Assembly: GCA_900539185.1 (NCBI GenBank)
Contig: UQBG01000005.1
Coordinates: 77,691 to 141,690, forward strand
Reading direction: 5' to 3'
From: an uncultured Clostridium sp.
Lineage (GTDB): Bacteria; Bacillota; Clostridia; Lachnospirales; Lachnospiraceae
DNA length: 64,000 bases
Part shown: piece by piece, positions 25,406 through 34,602 of the stretch
How positions within the stretch are numbered: the first letter of the stretch is position 1
Layout: each line of letters begins with the position of its first letter
Notes under the pieces: generated by a model
Seen by the model: the letters and a program-made list of their open reading frames with translations, nothing else
What the model was told of the DNA's origin: nothing
The model's database searches: none
Made by a program: the position numbers and the translations under genes

Positions 25406-27208
25406 ATGAAGAACATAAGTTGGTCACAATTAAATAGTATAGTAGCGATTGTTATCAGTACGGCAGTGCTGCTGGGGATTCTGGGCAGTGTTCTATATCG
25501 GACACCGGCGGAGACCAGTGGAATGCCGGATGTGACAGAGATGAACGATGCATGGATCATCCGTACAGAGGATGATTATGACAGTGCAGTGGATCTGCCA
25601 TGCAATCTGGAAGTGCAAAAGGGAGAACCGGTGAGCATTTCTCACTTTCTTCCGGAGCAGATTTCCGGAGACTATGGAATTGCATTCCGATCGGTCTATA
25701 ATCAGGTGCAGGTAAAGGTAGGAGATACCATTTTGTATCAGTATGGAGTCGATGAGGTGCGCCCATGGAATCGGTCACCGGTTCCACATTGGAACTATGT
25801 GCCGATCGATGTACAGTATGCAGGTCAGCTGCTTACGATCACACAGATTTCCGAATACGGCTCGTATTCCGGTTTGTTCCCGGAGGTGTTTGAGGGAAGC
25901 AAAAGCGCATTGATTTATCAACAGTGGAGACAGAGTGGGGTTGCGACGATCGGAATGATCCTTTTGCTCCTGCTGACAATAGGTGTAGTTGTGATAGCTG
26001 CCGGACAGAGACTTTTGGAAAAACAGGAGATGCGTCTCCGGTATTATGTGGTTCTGCTGGTTTTGGTTGGATTGTGGAGTATTAGCGGAAATCCGGTGAT
26101 AACCGATATGACTGCACATGGATATAGCTGGTGGCTGGTTCATATCCTGACCCGGATGCTGATCCCGATTGTATATCTGCTGTTTTTACGCGGATATATG
26201 CAGCGACGACGGATGACGATGCTGGTAGACGGAGGGATGATGATAACGGCACTGGCGTATGTTACAGCCGTGATTCTTCAGCTACTGGGACTTGTTGAGT
26301 TCTCACAGTCCTATGAAGTGCTGGGGGGATTGTATCGGATTGGATTTCTTCTGTATACTGTGATTATGGCGATTGGATGGCTGCGTTATCAGCAGAGGGA
26401 ACTGCGGGCTATTACGATTGTACAGAGTTTGCTGGTGATAGCAGGTGGAATCGACCTGTTTGTTCGACCGAATCATCTCTATCAGCAGGAGAGTACCTTC
26501 TGGCAGATGGCAGTGGTTGTATATATGTTTTTGCTGATATGGCTGGTGATCCGGCTCATAATGGAGCAGATCCGACAGCAGGTGATACAGGCAGAAGAAG
26601 GCTACGAAGGACAGAGAGCACAGGCAGTGGCGATGATGAATCCGAACTTTTTGTTCGCAGCACTGAACAGTCTTTTAAATATCACAAAGAGGGAGGCACC
26701 GCATACAGCGAAATTTGTATTTGCATTTTCAAAGTATCTCCGTTATAATTTTGATTCAGTCCGAAAGGAACAACTGATTCCGTTTGCTCAGGAACTGGAG
26801 CATATAGTGGCATATCTGGAACTGCAAAGGATGCGAATGCCCGGACTGCAGATCGAGATCGAGGATAAGCTGCATGACTTTTTCGTTCCGTCCCGTTCGA
26901 TTGAGGCAATCGTAGAAAATGCAGCAAAGTATGGAATCGGTAAAAATGGAAATCGGGGACGGATCATTGTACGAAGCTATGAACGCCGGGATTCTTATGC
27001 GATCCAGATCGTAGATGAGGGTGCCGGATTTGATACGGATATGCTGTATCATAAGGATACGCCAACAAGTATGAAAACGGTCCGGCAGAGACTCGAAGCA
27101 TCCGTGGGAGGCGTAATAGAAGTGAATAGCCGGTACGGAGTAGGAACGATTGTAACCGTAAAGGTACCAAAGAAGCAACAGAGCAATAGGAATCTTGTGG
27201 AAGGATGA
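25406..27208 (+). CDS. LytS-like membrane sensor with degenerate histidine-kinase module
   Basis: The 600-residue protein has an N-terminal helix (about 10-30), an extracellular 7TMR-DISM-like beta domain (about 45-165), seven or so helices (about 180-385), and a His_kinase/HATPase tail. The conserved phosphoacceptor motif NPHFLFN reads NPNFLFA here (N414, A418), so the histidine is absent. The ATP-binding part keeps EAIVENAAKYGI and DEGAGFD, with changes from the usual VENAIKHG and DNG. It probably cannot autophosphorylate and may act as a binding sensor. No response regulator is adjacent; a DUF1189 protein gene follows at once. Confidence 0.85.
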   Translation: MKNISWSQLNSIVAIVISTAVLLGILGSVLYRTPAETSGMPDVTEMNDAWIIRTEDDYDSAVDLPCNLEVQKGEPVSISHFLPEQISGDYGIAFRSVYNQVQVKVGDTILYQYGVDEVRPWNRSPVPHWNYVPIDVQYAGQLLTITQISEYGSYSGLFPEVFEGSKSALIYQQWRQSGVATIGMILLLLLTIGVVVIAAGQRLLEKQEMRLRYYVVLLVLVGLWSISGNPVITDMTAHGYSWWLVHILTRMLIPIVYLLFLRGYMQRRRMTMLVDGGMMITALAYVTAVILQLLGLVEFSQSYEVLGGLYRIGFLLYTVIMAIGWLRYQQRELRAITIVQSLLVIAGGIDLFVRPNHLYQQESTFWQMAVVVYMFLLIWLVIRLIMEQIRQQVIQAEEGYEGQRAQAVAMMNPNFLFAALNSLLNITKREAPHTAKFVFAFSKYLRYNFDSVRKEQLIPFAQELEHIVAYLELQRMRMPGLQIEIEDKLHDFFVPSRSIEAIVENAAKYGIGKNGNRGRIIVRSYERRDSYAIQIVDEGAGFDTDMLYHKDTPTSMKTVRQRLEASVGGVIEVNSRYGVGTIVTVKVPKKQQSNRNLVEG

Positions 27209-27213
27209 TAGAT

Positions 27214-28026
27214 ATGAAGGATACAACGAATCGAATAAGCTTTACAGAACAGATCAGGATTGCTCTGAGCAAGCCGCTGTGGTATAAGTCTTTATTTCAA
27301 CAGTCATGGGGGAAGCATTTATGCTACTTTCTGGTGCTAATCGTTCTGATAACGGTGATTCAGTATGTGATTCCGTTGACAGCGTATCTGCAGAGTATGG
27401 GAGGCCTGAAGGAACTGATTACAGAGTGGTTTCCGCAGTTTACCTTTGAACAGGGACAGCTGGATATGGAACTTCCGTTTGAACTGAACCGGGATGGCGT
27501 CTATCTGTACATCGATACATCCGTAGATGCCTATACACAGGCTGATGCAGAACAGAAGGAAGCAACGCTGGATGATGGAAATACTTTAAAAATCGTATAT
27601 ATGGTTAGCAGAACGAATGTTGTATGTAATCAGGCACTCGCACCGCTGGATCTGTCATCATTCAATATGATTACATTGAATAATCAGATGGTGTATCAGA
27701 TGGCACCGGGGTATCTGATTGTAATGGGAGTGGCAAATCTGATTTATAACATGATCGCATATCTGATCAGTGCATTGTTCTTTGCATTGTTTGGATATCT
27801 GATGAATCGGGCTTTAAAGCTGAATCTGAAGTTTGGCCAGATCTATTTGATTGCCATGTATGCAAAGTCTGTAGAGATTCTGCTGGAATCGGTATTGCAG
27901 GTAATCGGATTCTCAATTCTATACTATGTGGGAAGTATCGTTGGAATCTTCATAACCTGCAGTTATATGACCAGAGGTATGAGTTCTATGCTTGTTCGAG
28001 CTTCTGACGGGCGGAAAGGAGAGTAA
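27214..28026 (+). CDS. DUF1189-type membrane protein
   Basis: About 271 residues. A first helix lies near residues 35-55 (CYFLVLIVLITVIQYVIP), then a large extracellular part, then three or more C-terminal helices from about 165. The layout and the opening SFTEQIRIALSKPLWYK are typical of DUF1189. I choose ATG 27214 with GGAAGG at 9-base distance; ATG 27205 overlaps the upstream stop as ATGA and is the alternative. The close link suggests it works with the degenerate sensor kinase. Its 3' end overlaps the convergent CYTH gene by 41 bases. Confidence 0.75.
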   Translation: MKDTTNRISFTEQIRIALSKPLWYKSLFQQSWGKHLCYFLVLIVLITVIQYVIPLTAYLQSMGGLKELITEWFPQFTFEQGQLDMELPFELNRDGVYLYIDTSVDAYTQADAEQKEATLDDGNTLKIVYMVSRTNVVCNQALAPLDLSSFNMITLNNQMVYQMAPGYLIVMGVANLIYNMIAYLISALFFALFGYLMNRALKLNLKFGQIYLIAMYAKSVEILLESVLQVIGFSILYYVGSIVGIFITCSYMTRGMSSMLVRASDGRKGE

Positions 28027-28477
28027 CGGCCGGATCCGTACCGGAGATATGGCTGTTATGGAAGGTGGCTTCATTGGTGACCTCACAGGTGAACCAGAGA
28101 GGGGGCTGATACGTCAATGCTTCTTCTTCTGTTGGAAATTCAACCTCCGCTAGACAGAGACCGTTCAGAGCACCATGGAAGATATCCAGCTCGATGGTGT
28201 AGCCATGGGTGTCCGGCAGCTTATAACGGGTCTTGGAGATGAGGTGACCGTCACATTTCTCGCGTAAATGCAGATAGGCCTCCCGGGTAAGCGGAGATTC
28301 GATCTCTTCCCGGCTCATCAGACCGGCAGACTTATAGGTGAAGATGTAACGGTCGTTATTCCGACGAATGCGCAGAACCGGTTGAGTACAAAGGTATCCT
28401 TGTTCAATCTCGCTGCAAGGGTAGGTATCAAGATTTTCCGGCAGGGTTCGAATGAGAAATTTACGCTCTATTTCCAT
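27986..28477 (-). CDS. CYTH-domain protein (triphosphate-tunnel fold)
   Basis: The 163-residue protein starts MEIERKFL, the ExExK signature of CYTH proteins, and continues with RIRR, YIFTYKS, KTRYKL, ELDIFHG and AEVEFP, which supply the tunnel's acidic and basic residues. Bacterial members mostly hydrolyse inorganic triphosphate or related compounds. It is a short single-domain form without CHAD. A ribosome-binding site-like AAGCGAGTGAATA precedes it. Its end overlaps the DUF1189 gene on the other strand. Confidence 0.9.
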   Translation of the reverse strand: MEIERKFLIRTLPENLDTYPCSEIEQGYLCTQPVLRIRRNNDRYIFTYKSAGLMSREEIESPLTREAYLHLREKCDGHLISKTRYKLPDTHGYTIELDIFHGALNGLCLAEVEFPTEEEALTYQPPLWFTCEVTNEATFHNSHISGTDPAVTLLSARQKLEQA

Positions 28478-28640
28478 GATTATTCACTCGCTTTCACATA
28501 GATTATACATACAGGCCGTATGTTGATATTGTAAGAAAATCGATCAAAATTCGTAAGTGTTGTATATTGACTTTTTTTCTGATTCTGATTATAAACATAT
28601 TAGAAGATGAATGCAAGATAGGACAAAGGAGTTATAGATT

Positions 28641-29183
28641 ATGGTTTATTTGTTTTTGGCAGATGGATTTGAAGAGGTAGAAGGACTGACCGTCGTAGAT
28701 ATTCTGCGCAGAGCAGGTGTTGAACTTCAGACCGTATCGATTATGGGAAGGCGGAATGTGGTTGGTGCCCATAAGATAGAGGTTATGGCAGATCTTACAT
28801 ATGAAGATGGACTGGAGGCGGCAGAGATGCTGATACTGCCGGGTGGAATGCCGGGAACCCTGCATTTAAAGGAACATGCAGGTCTGGATTCTCTGATCCG
28901 GAGCAGTGCAGAGGATGGGATATATCTGGCAGCAATCTGTGCAGCACCGACAGTATATGGTGAGAAGGGACTGTTAACCGGGAAAAGAGCAGCCTGCTAT
29001 CCGGGTATGGAGTCCGGTCTGGTTGGTGCAGAGGTTTGTTATGACAGTGTGGTTACGGATGGAACATTTATTACGAGCCGGGGCATGGGAACGGCGATAG
29101 ATTTTGCATTGGCGTTGACTGAGATCCTGAAGGGGAAGGAACAGGCAGATACGATTGCCCGGCAGATCGTATACGATCGATAG
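28641..29183 (+). CDS. DJ-1/PfpI-family protein
   Basis: The 180-residue class I glutamine-amidotransferase-like protein has the conserved DGFEEVE (Glu18-equivalent), LPGGMPG, the nucleophile-elbow cysteine in AAICAAPTV, and TSRGMGTAIDFAL. This is the DJ-1/YajL/ThiJ branch (protein repair, stress response; exact activity debated). AAAGGAG precedes ATG 28641. The CmpB-like gene follows 31 bases later. Confidence 0.93.
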   Translation: MVYLFLADGFEEVEGLTVVDILRRAGVELQTVSIMGRRNVVGAHKIEVMADLTYEDGLEAAEMLILPGGMPGTLHLKEHAGLDSLIRSSAEDGIYLAAICAAPTVYGEKGLLTGKRAACYPGMESGLVGAEVCYDSVVTDGTFITSRGMGTAIDFALALTEILKGKEQADTIARQIVYDR

Positions 29184-29214
29184 ACGGGCAAGGAGATAAG
29201 AGAGGTGGATGCAG

Positions 29215-29832
29215 ATGTTAAAGCAAATATTCTTTACAGAATTTATGGGAATTGATTTTTATCATACAGCCTATTCATTCTTTTTTTACGGCTTTGCCTG
29301 CTGGTTTATGGAGTGTATATTTGAGACGATTCGGCAGAAGCGTCCGGTATTTGACCGGGGCTTTAATAAAGGACCGATCTGTACGATTTATGGAGTTGCG
29401 TGGCTGTTCATCTACTTTGCAATGAAACCGTTGGATGGACACTGGGTTTGGTTGTATCTGGCAGGTATGCTGTATGCGACCATACTGGAATATATAACAG
29501 CGGTGATTCTGGAAAAAGCATTTCATCAGAAGCTGTGGGATTATACAGATTTTCCGTTGAATATCCGAGGCAGGGTATGTCTTCCGATTTCGTTAGCATG
29601 GGGGGGACTGGTTGTACTGGTATTTGCCTTTATTCAGCCAAAGGTACAGATACTGATCAATCTGCTTCCGGTTCGGATCGGATTCCCGGTTATTAATGCA
29701 TTGATCTGGATTTATTTTATAGATCTGGCATTTAGTTTTATATCCAGAAGTCCGTTTGGAAAGGGTGTCAAGGAACGAATCGATGATAAGAAGGAGCAGA
29801 TAAAGGTATATTTTCATAAAGGAGATATCTAA
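29215..29832 (+). CDS. CmpB-like (PF06541-type) membrane protein
   Basis: About 205 residues with five to six hydrophobic segments and the family signature FFYGFACWFMECIFE, RGFNKGPICTIYG, LEYITAVILEKAFH and LWDYTDFPLNIRGRVCLP. The family is annotated as putative ABC-transporter type IV permease, but its real role is unknown. I start at ATG 29215 (GAGGTG 8 bases ahead) rather than ATG 29209. The helicase gene begins 9 bases after its stop. Confidence 0.88.
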   Translation: MLKQIFFTEFMGIDFYHTAYSFFFYGFACWFMECIFETIRQKRPVFDRGFNKGPICTIYGVAWLFIYFAMKPLDGHWVWLYLAGMLYATILEYITAVILEKAFHQKLWDYTDFPLNIRGRVCLPISLAWGGLVVLVFAFIQPKVQILINLLPVRIGFPVINALIWIYFIDLAFSFISRSPFGKGVKERIDDKKEQIKVYFHKGDI

Positions 29833-29841
29833 GAGAGGTAT

Positions 29842-32190
29842 ATGGAGCAGATCAAGCTATCCGTTCGGAATCTGGTAGAGTTTGTCCTTCGGGAAGGGGA
29901 CATTGATAACAGAAGACGGGTGTCGGAAAAGGATGCGATGGAGGCAGGCAGCCGTATGCATCGCAAGATTCAAAAGAATATGGGGAGCTATTACCGAAGT
30001 GAAGTGCCGCTGGCAATTGAATTGCCAATGGCACATTTTGTTATGCGGATAGAAGGCAGAGCAGATGGTATTCTGGAGAAGGACGGACAGGTGACTATTG
30101 ATGAGATTAAGGGCGTATACCGCGATGTGGAAGATATGGAAACGCCTGTTTTTGTACACCTGGCACAGGCAAGGGTTTATGCCTATATCTATGCGACACA
30201 ACAGGAACAAAAAAGAATAACGGTGCAGATGACGTACTGCAATCTGGAGACCGAAGATATCCGGCGGTTTCAGGAGGAGCTGGAATATACGGAACTAAAG
30301 GAGTGGTTTGACAGTGTCATTGATCGTTATATGATATGGGCAGAATATGCATACGAACATCGGAGGCAAAGACAGATATCTATATCGGGAGTCGGTTTCC
30401 CATATGATTATCGGGCGGGCCAAAGAGATATGGTGGTATCGGTCTATTCTGCGATTCGCAAGGGGATACCATTATTTGTGCAGGCACCGACCGGCATCGG
30501 TAAGACACTGGCAACGATATTTCCGGCAGTTCAGGCAATGGGACAGGAGATGGGAGATAAGCTGTTTTATCTGACAGCGAAGACGATTACGCGAACAGTT
30601 GCTGTAGAGAGTCTGAATCGTTTACGGGCAGAGGGACTGGTTATGTCCTCAGTCGTGATTACGGCAAAGGAAAAGAGTTGTATTCTGGAGGAGAGCAACT
30701 GTAATCCGGATGCATGTCCGTATGCAAAAGGGCATTATGATCGTGTAAACGAGGCGGTCTACGACTGTATTACCCACGAAATGAATGTTACAAGGGAGAC
30801 CATAATGCAATATGCTCAGAAACATCAGGTCTGCCCGTTTGAGTTTTGTCTGGATATCAGTCTTTGGGTGGATGCGATTATCTGCGATTACAATTATGTG
30901 TTTGATCCTCGGGTGAATCTGAAGCGATTCTTTGGAGAAGGGGTTAAGGGAGACTATATCTTTCTGGTAGATGAAGCCCATAACTTATATGAACGTGCCG
31001 GCAGTATGTATTCCGCAGAGCTGTTCAAAGAAGAATTCTTAGAGATTCGACGTCTGGTGAAGCCATATAGTGTAAGACTTGCCAGACGATTAAATGACTG
31101 TAATCAGATTCTGCTGGAGTGGAAGAAGCAGTGCAATGGATATCAGCTGCTGGATTCCATCCAGACCTTTGCACTGAAGCTGATGGCGGTGTTGGGAGAA
31201 TACGAGAAGTTTCTGGAGCTGCATCGTGGACTTCCGGAGGAGGAGAAGCTTCTGGAGTTCTATTTCCGAATCTATCAATTTCTGGATATCTATGATCGTG
31301 TGGATGAGCATTATGTTATTTACTGCGAACAGGTGAATGCACAGTCCTTTCGGATAAAGCTGTATTGTGTTGATACATCGGCGAATCTGCAAAACTGTCT
31401 GGAGAAGGGACGGTCTACGATCTTCTTTTCGGCAACATTGCTTCCGATCCGATATTATAAGAAGCTGCTAAGCCGGGAGGAGGACTATGCTGTTTATATT
31501 GATTCCCCGTTTGATGCCGAGAAGCGGTGTCTCCTGATCGGCCGGGATGTAAGCAGTCGTTACAGCCGAAGGGGGCCGGAGGAATACGAGAAGATCTATA
31601 CCTATATTCAGACAGTGGTACGGGGAAGAATGGGAAACTATATGGTATTTTTTCCGTCCTATAAGATGCTCGAAGAGGTTGCTGCTCTGGCCTTACAAAA
31701 AGGACTGCCAAACGGAGCAAAACTGTTATGTCAGAATCCGCATATGAAGGAAGAGGAGCGGGAGGCCTTCTTACAGGAATTCGAAGGGGAAGGCGTTGTG
31801 GGCTTCTGTACGATGGGTGGAATCTTTTCGGAAGGAATCGATTTGACCGGCAGGCGGCTGATTGGAGCAATCATAGTCGGAACCGGTCTGCCAATGGTGT
31901 GTAATGAACGGGAGATTCTGCGACAGTACTTTGAGGAAAAGGAAGGAAAGGGATATGAGTATGCATATTTATATCCGGGTCTGAATAAAGTACTGCAGGC
32001 GGCCGGCAGAGTCATACGAACACAGGAGGATGAGGGGATGATCCTGCTTTTGGATGAACGATTCTTAAGTCCGGCTACCCGGCAGATGTTTCCGCGGGAA
32101 TGGGCAGACTATCAGGTGGTTGATTTGCAGCAGATTGAACAGGTAGAAAAGGACTTCTGGAAGCGGAGAAGCGGGAAACCGGCAACCTGA
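29842..32190 (+). CDS. PD-(D/E)XK nuclease fused to a DinG/XPD-type Fe-S helicase
   Basis: The 782-residue protein has an N-terminal nuclease-like domain (about 1-175) with GRADGIL and TIDEIKG giving the D...ExK core. Then an XPD/DinG superfamily 2 helicase: Walker A APTGIGKT (about 213), an Fe-S cluster cysteine set in KSCILEESNCNPDACPYAKG and VCPFEFC, DEAH in LVDEAHN, and C-terminal motifs FSATLLP, GGIFSEGIDL and QAAGRVIRTQ. It should unwind 5'-3' with DNA-cleaving ability, acting in repair. Such fusions are common in this group. The domain match is clear; the nuclease activity is inferred. Confidence 0.9.
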   Translation: MEQIKLSVRNLVEFVLREGDIDNRRRVSEKDAMEAGSRMHRKIQKNMGSYYRSEVPLAIELPMAHFVMRIEGRADGILEKDGQVTIDEIKGVYRDVEDMETPVFVHLAQARVYAYIYATQQEQKRITVQMTYCNLETEDIRRFQEELEYTELKEWFDSVIDRYMIWAEYAYEHRRQRQISISGVGFPYDYRAGQRDMVVSVYSAIRKGIPLFVQAPTGIGKTLATIFPAVQAMGQEMGDKLFYLTAKTITRTVAVESLNRLRAEGLVMSSVVITAKEKSCILEESNCNPDACPYAKGHYDRVNEAVYDCITHEMNVTRETIMQYAQKHQVCPFEFCLDISLWVDAIICDYNYVFDPRVNLKRFFGEGVKGDYIFLVDEAHNLYERAGSMYSAELFKEEFLEIRRLVKPYSVRLARRLNDCNQILLEWKKQCNGYQLLDSIQTFALKLMAVLGEYEKFLELHRGLPEEEKLLEFYFRIYQFLDIYDRVDEHYVIYCEQVNAQSFRIKLYCVDTSANLQNCLEKGRSTIFFSATLLPIRYYKKLLSREEDYAVYIDSPFDAEKRCLLIGRDVSSRYSRRGPEEYEKIYTYIQTVVRGRMGNYMVFFPSYKMLEEVAALALQKGLPNGAKLLCQNPHMKEEEREAFLQEFEGEGVVGFCTMGGIFSEGIDLTGRRLIGAIIVGTGLPMVCNEREILRQYFEEKEGKGYEYAYLYPGLNKVLQAAGRVIRTQEDEGMILLLDERFLSPATRQMFPREWADYQVVDLQQIEQVEKDFWKRRSGKPAT

Positions 32191-32198
32191 AAATGTCC

Positions 32199-32227
32199 TT
32201 GTGGAAACAGGATGATAGCGATATAAT
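32199..32227 (+). promoter_or_regulatory. Promoter before the HAD-murF pair
   Basis: TTGTGG (32199-32204) and TATAAT (32222-32227) with a 17-base spacer. Confidence 0.6.
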
Positions 32228-32274
32228 GAGTCTATGAGCAGTTACACGGATATTGTATACGATGGGGGTATCGA

Positions 32275-33117
32275 ATGAAAAAGTTATATGTCAGTGATCT
32301 GGATGGTACGTTGCTGAATCAGCGGGGAGATCTGTCGGCAAAGACGGTTGAAAAGCTGAATCAGTGTATTAAGGAAGGCATTCATTTTACGATCAATACA
32401 GCCAGAACTCCGGCAACGGTATCGCGGATTATGGAACCGGTGAAACTTCAGGTTCCGTATGCGATGATGAACGGAGTGTTAGTCTATCATCCGGTCAGAC
32501 AGGAGTACATTAAGATCCACTATATCAGTCGTGAGACGGCTATGGTGGTTCTGGGAATCATTAAGCTCCACCAGCTGCAGTGCTTCATGTATACGATGGA
32601 ACAGGGAGAACTGCAAACCTACTATGACAGTGTGGAGTCCAGATCACTTAATAAGTTTCGAAATGAGCGGATCATGAAGTATGATAAGGTGTTTACAGAG
32701 GTGGATGATCTGAGCATCTGTGCGGGAAAGGGTGTTATATACTTTTGCCTGCGCGAACGCAGAGAGCTTCTGGAAGGGCTGTACCGGGATCTGCAGGCGG
32801 TACGCGGAGCCCATGCGATCTTTTATGAGGATGTTTATAATGAAGAGTTGATGTTCCTGGAGATCTACAGTGATATGGCATCAAAAGCACAAGCCCTGCA
32901 GACGATTAAGGAATGGGGCAGTTATGACTATGTAGTTGGATTTGGCGATAGTGGAAATGACAAAGAAATGTTTCGGGTATGTGATGAGACATACGCTGTA
33001 TCGAATGCAACTATGGAGATTCAGGATCTGGCAGACCGTGTGATCCCAAGCAATGAAGAGGATGGAGTTGCCAGATATTTATATAAGACATTGCATGAAT
33101 CTGAATTAAGAAGATAA
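32275..33117 (+). CDS. Cof-type HAD hydrolase
   Basis: The 280-residue protein opens with YVSDLDGTLL (motif I) and has NTARTP (motif II), the lysine in MASKAQAL, and VVGFGDSGNDKEMF (motif IV), with a C2 cap between. It is the second Cof-type phosphatase of this window and only distantly similar to the one at 24555. murF begins 12 bases downstream, so the two are co-transcribed; a link to cell-wall synthesis is only suggested by position. Confidence 0.92.
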   Translation: MKKLYVSDLDGTLLNQRGDLSAKTVEKLNQCIKEGIHFTINTARTPATVSRIMEPVKLQVPYAMMNGVLVYHPVRQEYIKIHYISRETAMVVLGIIKLHQLQCFMYTMEQGELQTYYDSVESRSLNKFRNERIMKYDKVFTEVDDLSICAGKGVIYFCLRERRELLEGLYRDLQAVRGAHAIFYEDVYNEELMFLEIYSDMASKAQALQTIKEWGSYDYVVGFGDSGNDKEMFRVCDETYAVSNATMEIQDLADRVIPSNEEDGVARYLYKTLHESELRR

Positions 33118-33129
33118 AGGAGAGGCATC

Positions 33130-34491
33130 ATGGAGAATGTGACAGTTCGGGATATTCTGGAGGCCACACAGGGAACGCTTTTGTGTGGAGATGAGAATAC
33201 GGTTATTCGTGATATTTGTATTGATTCCAGAGAAGCGAAGGAAGGAGATCTGTTTGTTCCGATCATCGGAGAAAAGGTGAATGCGCACAGGTTTATAGAA
33301 TCCGTGTTGGAGACCGCTTCTGCAACACTTACATCGGAGCATTATGCGGTATCCGCCGAGAAGCCGTATATTAAGGTGGCAGATACTCAGCAGGCATTAC
33401 AGGATATCGGAAGATGGATCCGCAAACGGATTACCATTCCGGTCGTTGCCGTTACTGGAAGCGTGGGAAAGACAACCACCCGGAATATGATTGCAACTGC
33501 ACTGGGAAGTGAACGGAACGTATTCGAAACCCAGAAGAACTTTAACAGCCAGATCGGTGTTCCGATCATGTTATGCAGGATCCATTCACAGAATGAGGTT
33601 GCTGTGTTGGAGTGTGGAATGAGTGAACCCGGACAGATTCATATTCTGTCAGATATGATTAAGCCAAAATATGCAGTAGTCAGCACGATAGGAGTGGCAC
33701 ATATCGAACAGCTAAAGACCAGAGAGAATATCCGGCGTGAAAAGCTGTCGATTATCGATGGCATGGATCCCAATGGGGCTTTGTTCTTAAATGGTGACGA
33801 TGCTATGCTGGCAGAGATGAAGGGACAGTTACCTTGTAAGGTCTATTACTATGGCACACAGGACTGGTGTGACTATCGGGCAGAGAGTATACAGTATGAT
33901 AACGGAAGAAGCTACTTTGAGTGTGTACACGGAAATGTAAGAGTTCCGATTGAACTGAGTGTGCTGGGAAAGCATAATGTACTAAACTGTATGGCAGCTA
34001 TGGCGGTAGCGGATGTCAGTGGCGTCTCAATGGAGGCGGCAGCAAAAGAGTTTGCACATTTTCATGGTCTGAGACAGAATATTATAAAGCTGGAGAATCG
34101 GTATACGATCATCGATGATACCTATAATGCCAGCCCGGATTCCATGCGTGCCAGCCTGGATGTCCTCTGTCATATTGAGACAACCGGAAAACGGATCGCA
34201 GTGCTGGGCGATATGTTTGAATTAGGCGAGAACTCATTGCGATATCATTATGAAGTGGGACAGTATATCGCAAAGCTTCCACTGGATGAAGTGCTGGTAG
34301 TCGGAACCCGTGCAAGAGCAATCGTAGATGCGATCAAGGATAGTGGAAGTGGAATCGATACTGCTACATTTACAGAGAATGAAGAGGCTGTGATGTTTCT
34401 GATGGGAACCCTGATGCCGGAGGATGTGATTCTGGTGAAGGGCTCCAATGGAATGCATATGAATGAGATTGTTCAGTTGTTAAAGCAGTAA
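33130..34491 (+). CDS. murF: UDP-N-acetylmuramoyl-tripeptide--D-alanyl-D-alanine ligase
   Basis: The 453-residue Mur ligase has the N-terminal UDP-binding segment (CIDSREAKEGDLFVPIIGEKVNAHRF type), ATP loop VTGSVGKTTTRNM near 112, the carbamylated-lysine region, LGKHNVLNCMAAMAVA, DDTYNASPDSM, and LGDMFELGENS. It joins D-Ala-D-Ala to the UDP-MurNAc tripeptide, the last cytoplasmic step of precursor synthesis. AAAGGAGAGG precedes ATG 33130. No other mur or ddl gene is near. Confidence 0.96.
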   Translation: MENVTVRDILEATQGTLLCGDENTVIRDICIDSREAKEGDLFVPIIGEKVNAHRFIESVLETASATLTSEHYAVSAEKPYIKVADTQQALQDIGRWIRKRITIPVVAVTGSVGKTTTRNMIATALGSERNVFETQKNFNSQIGVPIMLCRIHSQNEVAVLECGMSEPGQIHILSDMIKPKYAVVSTIGVAHIEQLKTRENIRREKLSIIDGMDPNGALFLNGDDAMLAEMKGQLPCKVYYYGTQDWCDYRAESIQYDNGRSYFECVHGNVRVPIELSVLGKHNVLNCMAAMAVADVSGVSMEAAAKEFAHFHGLRQNIIKLENRYTIIDDTYNASPDSMRASLDVLCHIETTGKRIAVLGDMFELGENSLRYHYEVGQYIAKLPLDEVLVVGTRARAIVDAIKDSGSGIDTATFTENEEAVMFLMGTLMPEDVILVKGSNGMHMNEIVQLLKQ

Positions 34492-34500
34492 AGATAGTAG

Positions 34501-34552
34501 TTGACAAAAACGTACGTACTTGTTATTATGATAAAAACAGTAATGATTACTG
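34501..34552 (+). promoter_or_regulatory. Rubrerythrin promoter with a 7-1-7 palindromic operator
   Basis: TTGACA (34501-34506) and TATTAT (34524-34529) are 17 bases apart. Just after, at 34538-34552, lies CAGTAAT-G-ATTACTG, a perfect 7-1-7 palindrome across the expected transcription start. This geometry is that of Fur/PerR boxes, and rubrerythrin is a classic PerR target in clostridia. The promoter is firm; the regulator is inferred. Confidence 0.75.
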
Positions 34553-34602
34553 ATTTTGAATTAATCCCAGATAATAAATAAAAAAGAAAAGGAGAAAAAA
34601 GG

